Of a stretch of DNA of 64,000 bases, positions 36,845 through 47,154 are shown piece by piece. The DNA is from Lycium barbarum. Lineage: Eukaryota > Streptophyta > Magnoliopsida > Solanales > Solanaceae. Both the position numbers and the translations under genes were made by a program. Position 1 is the first letter of the stretch, and every line of letters begins with the position of its first letter. The stretch covers positions 168,529,713 through 168,593,712 of the forward strand of contig NC_083337.1 in the NCBI RefSeq assembly GCF_019175385.1, in the 5' to 3' direction. A model generated the notes under the pieces. It saw nothing but the letters and a program-made list of their open reading frames with translations. It was not told the origin of the DNA and made no database searches.

Positions 36845-37419
36845 GGAGCCGTTTACGTGTTTTGAAATCATGAGATGAAATCATATTTGGACATGCAGTT
36901 TGGATTTCTTAAGTTGTATTTTTCCTTATAGACATAAAAACCCCACAAGTTGTGAAAACTATCAAAACTTTCCCAATTTTTATACAATCTTACCAAATGA
37001 GTAAGTCATAGTTCATAACAAAATTAATACGCTACTAGAATGCTTTTCTAAACTATACAACATCAGTTGATCTAAATTTTGTTCAATAAAAAGGAAAATT
37101 TTAACATTAATAGTAATATAATTACTCTTTAATATAATCCTCCCACATGGTACGAACATAAATAACGGTTAATAGAAGTTAATGAGATTGATAAATGATT
37201 GGTGGAATAATTATTAAAAATATCTACCAACTTATGGTTTTTTTTTTTTTTTTGTAAAATATAAACTTATGGGTCAAGTTTTACATTTAAAATTTTGAAA
37301 TCCCAAATTATACATTTTTGGATGATTTGAAATTTCATGTCATGAGATGAAATTATGTCCAAACGCCGATTTCATCTCATGACTTGAAATCATGACATGA
37401 AATCGCATGTTAAAACGCC
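36845..37419. mobile_element. MITE-like element with ATGAGATGAAAT inverted ends
   Basis: The left end has GGAGCCGTTTACGTG, GAAATCATGAGATGAAATCA and TTTGGACATG. The right end has inverted versions (CATGAGATGAAATTATGTCC, CATGACATGAAATCGCATG, AAAACGCC). The middle is AT-rich and non-coding. A target duplication was not clear. Confidence 0.55.
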
Positions 37420-37979
37420 TACATAGCCAGCCAGCCAACAAGATCATACGGACCTGATAATAGCGGAGAACAAACAAACATAAACCAACAACAATGTATA
37501 CTATGAATTCGATTGATAGACACGAGATATAATGCAAACGTGTGACCTTGACATTAATTAATATCTCTGTCTTAATCGTACTGGAATGAAGATTTTTTTC
37601 CTTTCTTTACGGATTAAAGATCCCAACTTTTTGTTCGAATAAATATAAACTCTGGGACCTTCATGATTGGTCATTTGAAATCTCTCTTAAATGGTTGGTC
37701 TGATATAGTATCTCATCTACCTGGCGATTTCTTGATGTTCAAATGTGAATATTTGTTTTATACTATGGGAAGGTAACACCTTGAGGTTGCAATTACTTTT
37801 GATCTGTTACACCTGGGGAAGCACTACCAAAAATCAGCTAATTTCTGAAAGTCGTAGAAAACATTTCTAGTGGTGAAGGAGAAAAGATAAAAGGAAAAGG
37901 AAATCTTTCGATCTTAATGGGATTTAATTTGAACCCTTCATCTCAATTGCTGAAGACTGAAAGCACAACAAGTGAGTTA

Positions 37980-38820
37980 GGCCTCATTTTTTTTCGTTAA
38001 GATTAAGACGTCTGAATCTGAATGATTAAGATGTTGTCTCTAGGTCTGAACACTGAATGATTAAGACTGTTTGTTTTTCAATATCTAAATGTGCATAATA
38101 TATTTATTTAAACATAATAAATATATAATTCAAATTAAAAAGTGACTAAATAGTAGAAAATAAATACAAATTTAATAAAAAAAAATATTATCTGATAAAA
38201 AAAAAATGAAACATTTATGTTCACTAGTAATGGTGGAAATGTTTTGTAGTTGTGGTAGGTGGTGAGTGGGGGTGAAAGGGTGAGTGGGAGGTAGTGGGGG
38301 TGGTTTTGGGGGCGGGGTTGGTAGTGGGAGGTGGGGGTAGTGGGGAGTGGGGGTAGGTGGTGTGGAGTGGGGTTGGTAGGGAGTGGGGGTGGGGTTGGTG
38401 GTGGGAGGTGGGGGTAGTGGGGAGTGAGTGGTATGGGGTAGGGGTTGGTGCTGGGGAGTGGGGGTGGGTGGTGTGGGGTGGGATTGGGGTTGGTGGTGGG
38501 AGTAGGGGTGGGTGGTGTGCAGGGAGGATTGGGGTTGGTTGTGGGGTGGTGGTGGTGGGAATGGGGGGTTGGAGTGGAGGGTGGGTGGGTGGTGGGGTGG
38601 GGTTGAGGTGGAGGGTTGAGGTTGGAATTGGAGCTGGTGATAAAAAAAATTTATACAAAAATATCTCTTAATGATATTAAAACTTGGTTCAAGATTTTAG
38701 TGATTAAGACTTATTCAGACCCAATAAGTGTTTATATCTTAATGCAAACAAATACACTTAATGACTTAAGGTCTGAACTATTCAGATTCAGACCTCCAAT
38801 AAGTGCAAATAAATGAGACC
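37980..38820. mobile_element. PIF/Harbinger-like non-autonomous element with G-rich core
   Basis: Left terminus GGCCTCATTTTTTTTCG and right terminus (complement) GGTCTCATTTATTTGCAC are inverted, with an inner TCTGAATCTGAAT block at both ends. TTA flanks it on both sides (37977-37979 and 38821-38823). A 3 bp TTA duplication and GG-type ends fit PIF/Harbinger. It is 841 bp and non-coding. About half of it is a G-rich low-complexity block. Confidence 0.75.
38230..38640 (+). repeat. G-rich minisatellite-like block (G-quadruplex prone)
   Basis: About 410 bp built of variants of GGTGGTGGGAGTGGGGGTAG. It has dozens of runs of three to six G on the plus strand and almost no C. Both strands carry long open frames only because of the biased composition (Pro/Thr/His-rich on minus, Gly/Trp/Val-rich on plus). 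I do not call a gene. Confidence 0.9.
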
Positions 38821-38823
38821 TTA

Positions 38824-39524
38824 GCCGGCCTGAACCCCAAAAAAGATTGAAATTTGTCATGCAAGATTAATAAGACCCATGTAACCTAGAAGCTTTGATC
38901 AGCTAAACATCTTCTCTTTTTTTTCTAAGATCCGTTTTCCAATCTTGAATTTTGGACGGGCCATTTTAGTGTAATAATAATTAGAAAATATATAATGCAA
39001 AAGCTCAAAAAAATTGGCATATTAGCAAATAAGACAAAAACAAATTATTTTTGTTATAAACAACTGTTGAATTCTCTTGATATAATTAAAGACTTTAATA
39101 TAATGGCAGAAGAGGTTCAAATATTATTTTATGTCACGGGTTCAAATTCTAGATGTGACGTTGCCCCTCTTATTAACTTTTTTATTCCACCACTGTATGT
39201 AAGAAGGTGGAACAAAGTAGTATATACAAAGATTCAATTTTTATTTTGTTACATTGACTTCCCATCACTTAATTCGTTACTCGATCATAGAAGAATTGTG
39301 TTCTGTTTATCGTATATAAGGTGTTATAGTTACAAGTTTTAGTACGGAGTATCATTTTAATGCAAAAACTGTCCGGTAGGTATTTAAGCTCTATCCTCGT
39401 GCATGAAAGCCTTTATATATAGAATTAATAAATCTTTTAGTGAGAAAACCGTTTTGATTGTTAATTTAAAATGCTGTGTGTATTATATATTGGTGTCACT
39501 TGCAACTGCTTCGCTGAAAATTTT

Positions 39525-39526
<2 letters not shown>
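38824..39526. other. AT-rich intergenic DNA
   Basis: No gene or named repeat seen. A 115-codon open frame (38995-39342) has no recognisable motif and looks accidental. Confidence 0.5.

Positions 39527-39528
<2 letters not shown>

Positions 39529-39577
<49 letters not shown>
39529..39577. repeat. (AT)n microsatellite
   Basis: An uninterrupted AT dinucleotide run of about 48 bp. Confidence 0.95.
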
Positions 39578-39582
<5 letters not shown>

Positions 39583-39780
39583 GATTTTAAAAATAATATT
39601 ATAAATGTTTACTGTAGATCAATATTGCTTGAAAAATAATGCAATATTCCACTCCCAATCGCGGACAAAAGTTAATACAATTTTTGATAATTAAAAAAAA
39701 TTGCATCATTAAAACTTAATCATATTGTTCGAGCGATTTGTATCCAATAAAAAGGTTAATGTATATATATATTCAACAAG

Positions 39781-40095
39781 CAAGGAGTAGGCTTTATCCG
39801 ATGTAGGAGCTTCTTCTTTCGTCCTCTAGTCTTCTTTTAAAAGGAGGAGGAATGCCCCAACCACGATGTTGCGCTACGAAATCCTCCCTCCATATCATGA
39901 CCCAATTGGTTGGATCGTAGGTGCGATGATTTACTTCACGGACGAGGTCTCTGCAAGAAGACCACTAGTTGAATTATGAAACTATGTTGACTAATTGAAA
40001 AAAGGGTACTACTCTTCTTTCTCCACTACTGATATTGACTGACCTCTTGATAGGATAGTAGGGAAAGTTGAGAGTCTATCCGGAGGGAAAAAAAA
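39781..40095. other. Probable plastid-derived insert (NUPT)
   Basis: The segment 39901-39952 contains GGTGCGATGATTTACTTCAC and CGAGGTCTCT. As I recall, these match the spacer of the plastid rRNA operon upstream of trnI. Two visible differences from my recollection are C-to-T and G-to-A changes, common in methylated nuclear copies of plastid DNA. The rest of the block is more GC-rich than its surroundings and may also be organellar. This rests on memory of the plastid sequence. Confidence 0.5.
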
Positions 40096-40463
40096 AAAAC
40101 TGATCTGCCACCCTCTTACTTATCCTTTTTTCTTTTCAGAATTCTCGTCTTCAGTATGCATTTCGGTCTATATCATGATGTAATTTCTGGAAACAAATAT
40201 CACAATATCTTATAAGCATTCTACACTCATTTAAAAAAAAAAAAAAATCTACACTCATTAGCATCCGGTCCAAAAGAAAAATCACCTAGGATTTTTTACT
40301 TTTTTTTCATATGTTATGTCCAATTTTTAAAAAACATGATCTTTTTTTTTTATAACTATCTGTATATTAAAATCCAAACTCATTCTTATTCTCATTTTAA
40401 TCAGTTATTCATCAATTCCAATCTAGTTATCAGTTATATATGAATCTTCTACATTAATTTTTC

Positions 40464-40949
40464 GGAAAAGGGCTAAAATTACCCCTGAACTTTGGAAAAT
40501 AGTTCATTCATACCCTTCGTTATACTTTAGGGCCAATTATACCCTTACCGTTATACTATGGGGTCAATTATACCCTTATGTGTAACAGCTGCCACGTGGC
40601 ATCATCCCAGCCCTTCAAAATTATTTTCCCCTCAAATAATTTTTTACCCACTAAAATAACCCAACCCGGCCCGATTTTTTTTTTCCAGCCAAAGTAATAC
40701 GGACCCAACCCATTACCCCTCGGTTGGAAAAAAAAATATTGGGTCGGGTTGGGTTATTTTAGTGGATAAAAAATTATTTGAGGGGAAAATAATTTTAAAG
40801 GGCTGGGATGATGCCACGTGGCAGCTGTTAGACATAAGGGTATAATTGACCCCATAGTATAACGGTAAGGTAATAATTGGCCCTAAAGTATAACGAAGGG
40901 TATAGATGAACTATTTTCCAAAGTTCAGGGGTAATTTTGGCCCTTTTCC
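40464..40949. mobile_element. Long foldback element, ~486 bp
   Basis: The left end GGAAAAGGGCTAAAATTACC returns inverted as GGTAATTTTGGCCCTTTTCC. The two arms pair along nearly their whole length, for example AACAGCTGCCACGTGGCATC with GATGCCACGTGGCAGCTGTT. Only a short central loop remains (GGACCCAACCCATTACC). No coding capacity. Confidence 0.88.
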
Positions 40950-41350
40950 GTGTATATATATATATATAGACACACACATACCGTTCATGTGCGATCGCAT
41001 TATTTTACTCCAAATAATTTAGACAAGTCTTTTTATCCTATATACATTAAGAGTTTAGTGTTATACTTCTGGTAGGAAATTATTCTACATATGACGCAGC
41101 ATTATCTGTTGCCTATATAGCGTGTTCCTTTAATTTCTTCTTCTCACTCAAAAGAGATGTAGCATTTTTTTTCAAAATATGTCCTTTTTCTATGGTGGTA
41201 TATATTGCGTAATTTTACATAAGCACGTAGACAAAGTTGCTTATACATAACCAAAGTGACATAATATGTAACTTTAGATTCTTTCTGCTTTGGACTGCCC
41301 AATTTATGTTAAGTAATGAATTATTTGGTACAGAAAAAAACTGGCTTAGT

Positions 41351-41644
41351 AAAAAAAGGGCCAAAATTACCCCTGAACTTTGGGAAATAGTTCATCTATA
41401 CCCTTCGTTATACTATGGGGTCAATTATACCCTTATGTCTAACAGCTGCCACGTGGCATCATCTCAGCCCTTCAAAATTATTTTCCCCTCAAATAATTTT
41501 TTATCCACTAAAATAACCCAACCCGACCCAATATATATTTTTTTCCAACCGAGGGGTAATGGGTTGGGTCCGTATCACTTTGGCTGGAAAATATATTGGG
41601 TCGGGTTGGGTTATTTTAGTGGATAAAAAATTATTTGAGGGGCA
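41351..41644. mobile_element. Truncated second copy of the same foldback family
   Basis: The left arm and centre match the element at 40464-40949, starting AAGGGCCAAAATTACCCCTG. The right arm stops after AAAATTATTTGAGGGG, so the outer half of that arm is missing. One internal step (the CCTTACCGTTATAC repeat) is also absent. Confidence 0.82.
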
Positions 41645-41673
41645 ATATTTCAAATATATATATATATATATAA

Positions 41674-42005
41674 ACAATATTTCAAATAATTATTAAAATT
41701 ATCCGATACATACCTATAAACATTGGATTCTCTCTAGAATTTCGGATCAGCGCACCCATTTGTGAAAAGAAAGCACCGTATGAGAGGGATGATATATGTT
41801 CATAGCTAGTACCTTGTCAAATGAGAGACATTTGTATATTCAACAATATTTCAAATAACTATTAAAATCATCCTATACATACCTATTAAAATTGGATCCT
41901 CTAGAGTTCGCATGAGCACAACCATTTGTGAAAAGAAAGCACCGTATGACAGGGATGACATGTGTTCATAGTACCTCCTTCTCAAATGAGAAACATTTGT
42001 ATATT
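41674..42005. repeat. Two-copy tandem repeat, ~166 bp unit
   Basis: The block starting AATATTTCAAATAA, passing through CATTTGTGAAAAGAAAGCAC and ending ACATTTGTATATT, occurs twice head to tail (about 41674-41840 and 41841-42005), with roughly 85-90% similarity by eye. Confidence 0.8.
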
Positions 42006-42673
42006 ATATTTGTCATGGTATCTGGAGAGCTTTTGCTTTAATTTTTCAGCTTTAATCTTACAAAATGATTAAGACATTTAAGATGGGATCCTAATTATAC
42101 CACGTACGGTTAATAACTTCTGAAATGACTAACATCTATACGTTATCTTTGCAATTGTATGTTGGCATGTGAAGAGTCTTTGTTGTAAATGTTCTTTCAA
42201 TATTAAGTCATGTATTCATAATAAATTAAACTAAGTAATTTACTTTAACAATGAAGTAAGCTAAATAGGAAGAAAGGCCAAGAAAAGGAGAAAAAAGATA
42301 AATATGATTCTTGTTCATAGAGAGGTGCCACGTCACTTTGTCTACGCCTAACTTTATATATATATAAAATATTTTTTTGTTGTAACAGTGTATTAAATGA
42401 TCAAATATTTGGTCAAAATCTCTATACTTATTATTGGTAATCATAGATATTCTATTTTTATAAAGATGGTTAATTATTATATTACCAAAAAAAAAAAAAA
42501 AAAGTTGTTATATGGGGGTAATTTTACATAGAGCGTACTATTATAAAGTTGTTTGTTGCTGTTGTTATAGGTGAAATGTTGTTATAGAAAAGTAAAATAT
42601 AACATAAAAAACCGGTTCCAAGAAAAATTGGTTGTTATAGAGAGATGTTGTTATATGTGGGTGTCGCTATAGA

Positions 42674-42710
<37 letters not shown>

Positions 42711-43013
42711 TACTACGCTTCAACAATAGATCAACACTAATATCAAAAGGATGGACAATCAAACCTATTTCTCGATTCAGTCAAAGAGATGAATAGGGTC
42801 CCAATAGAGATATGTAAAAAATAGGTCCAATTACGCGTATTCCTAATCTTGCGCAACCACCGCAAATGACAAAATAAGTTGATTTAATTCTGCAAAAAAA
42901 AATAAGACCTCTAAAAGCATACATATCCAAATAAGTAGAAGATTAATCATGTATTTTCAAACTTATTGTCTCAGCCTCAAACGTCTTTCACTTATATTAT
43001 CAAAATGTCACCT
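42006..43013. other. Intergenic DNA with a GTTGTTATAG repeat and an AAC microsatellite
   Basis: 42520-42675 has recurring TGTTGTTATAG motifs typical of a Solanaceae MITE, followed by an (AAC)n run at 42676-42709. The remainder is AT-rich with no gene. Confidence 0.5.
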
Positions 43014-43021
43014 CCACTAAT

Positions 43022-43928
43022 TAGGGTGGACATGGACCGAGTTAGTTATGGTTTTTCAAATATCAAACCAAACTAATTGCGTCGGGTTTTTAAATCGATA
43101 AATCAAACCAAACTAATAAAAGTCGGGTTTTCGATCTCGGGTTTTTCAGGTTTTTTTTTTTTTCCAAAAAATTTTCATACAAAATAAAACTTTTACTTCA
43201 AATATTTATTTAGTCCTAGTAAGATAAACTATATAATTAAGGTATTTCTTAAGAAAAGAACAAAAATGTGAAATGAGTGATGACATTGTAATAAAATATT
43301 CAGCAAAAGAGATAATGAAATAGCATAGAATAAATTTAGCTAATCAATAAGGCATAATGAAAATGATCATCACCTAAAAATACTAAATTATGCTAAAATA
43401 AGTACGACTAATAAGTATATGTTAATTACAAGATAAAAAGAAATATTAAGCTATGTATTTTCATTGTTTGAATTAACAATGCAAAACTAAATAATAGATA
43501 TCCAACATTATTATCATTTCTAGTGTTAGGCTTGAATCACTTTTGTTAGTATTACTATTGATTTGGTTTTGACTTTGTTTGAGTTACTAACATCTATGAG
43601 TTATAAATTTTATTGGAACATTCAAAATTTTAAGTCCAAATTTGAAATAATATGTCAAAAGACAAAAACTATGAAAAAACTTAAGAAATATTAATAAATT
43701 ACATTATAAGTAAATCTTTTTGTATAAAATGTTTTAAAAATTTATATACATGTAATGTGGGGTTAGTTTGATTCGGTTTGACTTTTTTTTTTTAAAGTTA
43801 AAATCAAACCAAACCAATTATGATCGATTTTTTTTTCCAACACCAAACCACTAATCGTGTTTTCTTTTCCCGATTTGATTCGGATTATTTATTTAGTGCG
43901 ATTTGTCGGTTTATTTTGTACACTCTTG
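43022..43928. mobile_element. hAT-type non-autonomous element
   Basis: The ends TAGGGTGGACA and (complement) CAAGAGTGTACA are similar. They are flanked by a perfect 8 bp duplication, CCACTAAT, at 43014-43021 and 43929-43936. Eight-base duplications and such ends define hAT elements. The inner subterminal regions contain AACCAAAC and GTCGGGTTTT-type motifs. It is 907 bp with no transposase reading frame. Confidence 0.88.
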
Positions 43929-45242
43929 CCACTAATCACCATTCCATCACCTAATTATTGTTATGGACCCTCACGTGTGAAGTTTTTTTTGTCGTACTTC
44001 TTAATATTACTAGGCTCTTAATCATTCATCGAATTTTCCACACAATAACTAGCAAGAAAGTATTACTATATTTTATTTTTAAGTTATATATACCGATGAT
44101 ATAAGCAAATTAACTTAATTTTACATTGATCAAGTCACATAAAAGATATCTACCAGCAACCATCCATAAAGAAAATTATGACTTTGAAAATAAGACAGCT
44201 TGCCTCTACAAGAAGTAAAAGTGACATGAAAATTAAAATTTCCTTATACTATCTGTTTATATAAGTTAAAACTCAAAATTATATTAGTGACGACTGACGA
44301 ACTGGGATCAAAAGCAATTAATGTAAATAGTTCTCATTTTGTTCAATGAATTTTTCCATGAAAATGACCCTGGAGGTAAGAAGGTGATTACACTCAAGAT
44401 CTTAAAATTAGGATCTTTAAAGATTTTTCTTTTCCTCCAGCTAATTTTCTGGACCCCTTTGTAATTTCTAGGCCCCATGCTTTACTTTGTGCCTTCAAAT
44501 ACTCAACTAAGTGCATTTGCGTTAATTTCAACTAAAAATAAATACTTACCAAATTAAGCAAACTGCTTTAATTCATTGTTTCTAATGAGTTCTATAAGCA
44601 AGAAGAACAAACATATGCCATGCCCAGGATGCAAGCTTCTTCGTAGACGCTGCACTGAAGATTGCATTTTCTAGCCTCATTTTCCAGCTGCTGAACCACA
44701 AAAATTTATTGCTGTTCATCGCATTTTTGGTGCTAGCAACATCAGCAAAATGTTACAAGTACGTATTTCAAAACATTTAACTTCTTTTTATGACAGCAGT
44801 CTGTGTATGGACTAGCTTGTGCGCGATTAAGCTTTGCCACTGGCCATCATCTTCGTGTTTGAACCAGCTTGTGCACAATTAGTCTTTTCACCACCTATCT
44901 GCTACCAGCACAACTGCTGCAAGACTGGATAGCTATGACCACTAAACTTTAGGCAAATAAGAAGAAATCACTGCACGCCTTCTGTCCCTATTTGGTTTTG
45001 AACCATAACTTACTATTAAAATACAATGCCAAGGATGCTTAAGTATAAAAGATTAGATTTATCTTTTTATTTATTTATAATACAATTAGATTTTAAGTGC
45101 TATACATTAACAATGCAACATAATTTTACACAAGTATGTCACTTAAAAGATAACTACAAGCAACTACGCAGCATATGTGGAACTAGTTACTTGAAAATAA
45201 GGCAACATGCTACCAGTAGTAAATAATACACCATAAACGATT

Positions 45243-45522
45243 AGTTAGTGGCGGAGCTAGGATTTTTCACCTTGGGGATTCAGATTACAAAGAATTAAAC
45301 ACACTAAGAACCCAAGGGATTCAACATCTACTATTTATACATAAATAATAATTTTGACCTAGTGTAATTTTCAAGCCTCTACCTTGATAAGAGTAAGATC
45401 TGCGTACACTCTACCCTCCCCAGACCCCATGTTGTGGGATTTCACTGGGTGGTTGTTGTTGTTGCTGTTGTAATTTTCAAGCCAAGGGAGTTCAGATTAC
45501 CCCCCTAGCTCTGCCCCTCCGA
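45243..45522. mobile_element. Solanaceae MITE with GTGGCGGAGCTAGG ends, LBD duplicate intron
   Basis: Starts AGTGGCGGAGCTAGGATTTT and ends near CCCCCTAGCTCTGCCCCTCC, an imperfect inverted pair. A degraded homologue sits at the same place in the intron of the intact LBD gene (about 32565-32865, ending GCGCCCCCTAGCTCCACTGA). The insertion therefore predates the gene duplication. Confidence 0.75.
45378..45470 (+). mobile_element. 5'-truncated TS SINE nested in the MITE
   Basis: Contains AGTAAGATCTGCGTACACTC, CCTCCCCAGACCCCATG and GTGGGATTTCACTGGGTGG, with a tail of GTTGTTGTTGTTGCTGTTG. It is flanked by a 13 bp target duplication, TAATTTTCAAGCC (45365-45377 and 45471-45483). It is absent from the intact LBD intron, so it inserted after the duplication. 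Confidence 0.93.
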
Positions 45523-46030
45523 TCAGAATATACAAGTTAAATCCATAGAACTCATATAATGCTAAGACTGCAAGTTAAAAAGATGCACTCCACGAAATGA
45601 AACTTTTTGAAATTTCCTTTGTATGTTTGGCATTTATTTTTTGAAGGAGATACCAAAGGAGAATAGAGAAGATGCAGTGATCAGCATGGTCTATGAAGCT
45701 ACGGCAAGACTCAGAGATCCAGTTTATGGCAGTGTAGGCATCATTTCTGCCCTCCAGAAACATGTCTTTCACTTACAATCCGAGTTAAACAAAGCTTTAG
45801 GTGAAGCAATGTCTCTCAGAATCCAGTTACCCGATCCTTTATCCTTACCCTCCCTGCTGGAAGGTTCTCCATTCACTCCAGAGAACCATGAGTTTCACCA
45901 TTCTCAGAATCCAAGGGAGCAAAATGCATATGCTAATGACTCAGATGCCTTGCTTCTACTTCCAGAAGCAGCAGATTATTGTTTCCAAGAAACTGAAGTT
46001 CTTCTTCCACTGTCTTATTTGGGCACATAG

Positions 46031-47154
46031 GTCTCCAATATGGACAACAGTAGACTGTCAATATTTGCCTTTCATTTAACACCTTATCATGTTCTTTTTC
46101 TTCCCCTGCTACTCATCTAGTCAAATATATAAGTGGATTTCACTAAGATAATGTTCCAACGCCGCAGATATACTAGTTTCTTCATGCTTTGGATCTCCGA
46201 ATGAAAAAAGATTTAAGTTATATACACCAACACTGTAAAAGCTTTTACACTATCATAGACACCAACACTGTAAAAGCTTTTACACTATCGGTGCAATTTA
46301 ACTCCAGGGTCATCATATCATGCTTGATATCAGAAGTTAAGTGTGTTAGTAGGTCAACTTTACCTGATGGTGCAAATGTACAAAGCTGGTCAGTAGAGCA
46401 GGTGAATAACGCATGAACTACCAGTGAGCACTGCAACTGATTCATGATATTATGCACCAAAATAGTTGGGCTCTCTGTACTGCAAGAAACTAAAATCAAG
46501 TAACTGTATGGTGACAATTTCCAACAAAAAAGAACCATGATAAAAAGGTATCTGAAAGGCGCTTGTAAAAGACTCAGGCATTCAAGTCAAATAAAACCTT
46601 CCAGCATTGTGTCTGATTCGTGGAGACCGGAGAGAACAAACATTCAAAATCATTAATATAGCATCAGTATCTAGTATCGATACTGCAAAAAGTTAAATAA
46701 ATCCAGCCGTATGATTACAATAACCCACAAAATGAAACTATGACGAAAGCTCTATTAAAAGGGCTTGTAAAAAACCCGGGCATTCTAGTCAATGAAAATC
46801 TTCTTGCGCAATCAATGGCCTAAGAAATATTTATCAATAACTGGGTTATCCGGAAGAACAAACATCCAAAAATCATTGATATAACATCAGTATCTAGTTA
46901 CAACTTCAAGTATATATGACAGGACAACAACTTCAGAGTAAGAGGCTTGAAGGAATTGTGATGGTCAGAACTACTATCTAAGCCTATCTTGTAAAAGAAG
47001 ATTTAGTATTACAACCTTCAAATCTTCAAATTACAAGGTAAAATCAGGGACAATTGTTAACAGTTAAGATATTCACCCTCTGCGACAAAATGAAGGGCTT
47101 ACATTGGTTGGAAAGTAAAAGCTCAGTAAAGATAATTATGTGAGAATATGTGAT
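46031..47154. other. Intergenic DNA with small tandem repeats
   Basis: At 46222-46290 a 33 bp unit with the palindrome GTAAAAGCTTTTAC occurs twice. A diverged repeat of about 200 bp with GGCTTGTAAAA and ACATCAGTATCTAG blocks occurs at about 46558-46690 and 46757-46910, in the 3' flank of the MCU gene. No other gene seen. Confidence 0.6.

Larger units (their letters stand above)
44585..46030 (+). pseudogene. Tandem LBD duplicate with nonsense codon in the zinc-finger block
   Basis: Diverged copy of the LBD gene at 31914-33400. Exon 1 at 44585-44758, exon 2 at 45647-46030, same phase and intron position. C13, C16, C23 and C27 are kept, but codon 30 is TAG (44672-44674), where the intact copy has TTG (Leu). 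This cuts the product just after the last zinc-ligand cysteine. The acceptor has changed to TTTTTTGAAG. Exon 2 stays fully open, with DPVYGSVG (Cys changed to Ser) and an intact C-terminus. With the stop ignored the length would be 185 residues. An ATG inside exon 1 (SKM) could in principle start a fragment without the zinc finger. Decay looks recent. Confidence 0.88.

Noticed and set aside
38224..38658. Long minus-strand frame rich in Pro, Thr and His, resembling an extensin, and a Gly/Trp/Val-rich plus frame
   Set aside because: Both arise from the G-rich low-complexity block inside a Harbinger-like element. There is no signal peptide, no SPPPP pattern and no supporting promoter or exon.
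42676..42709. (AAC)n run as a reverse TS SINE tail
   Set aside because: No TS SINE body follows on the expected side, so it is kept only as a microsatellite.
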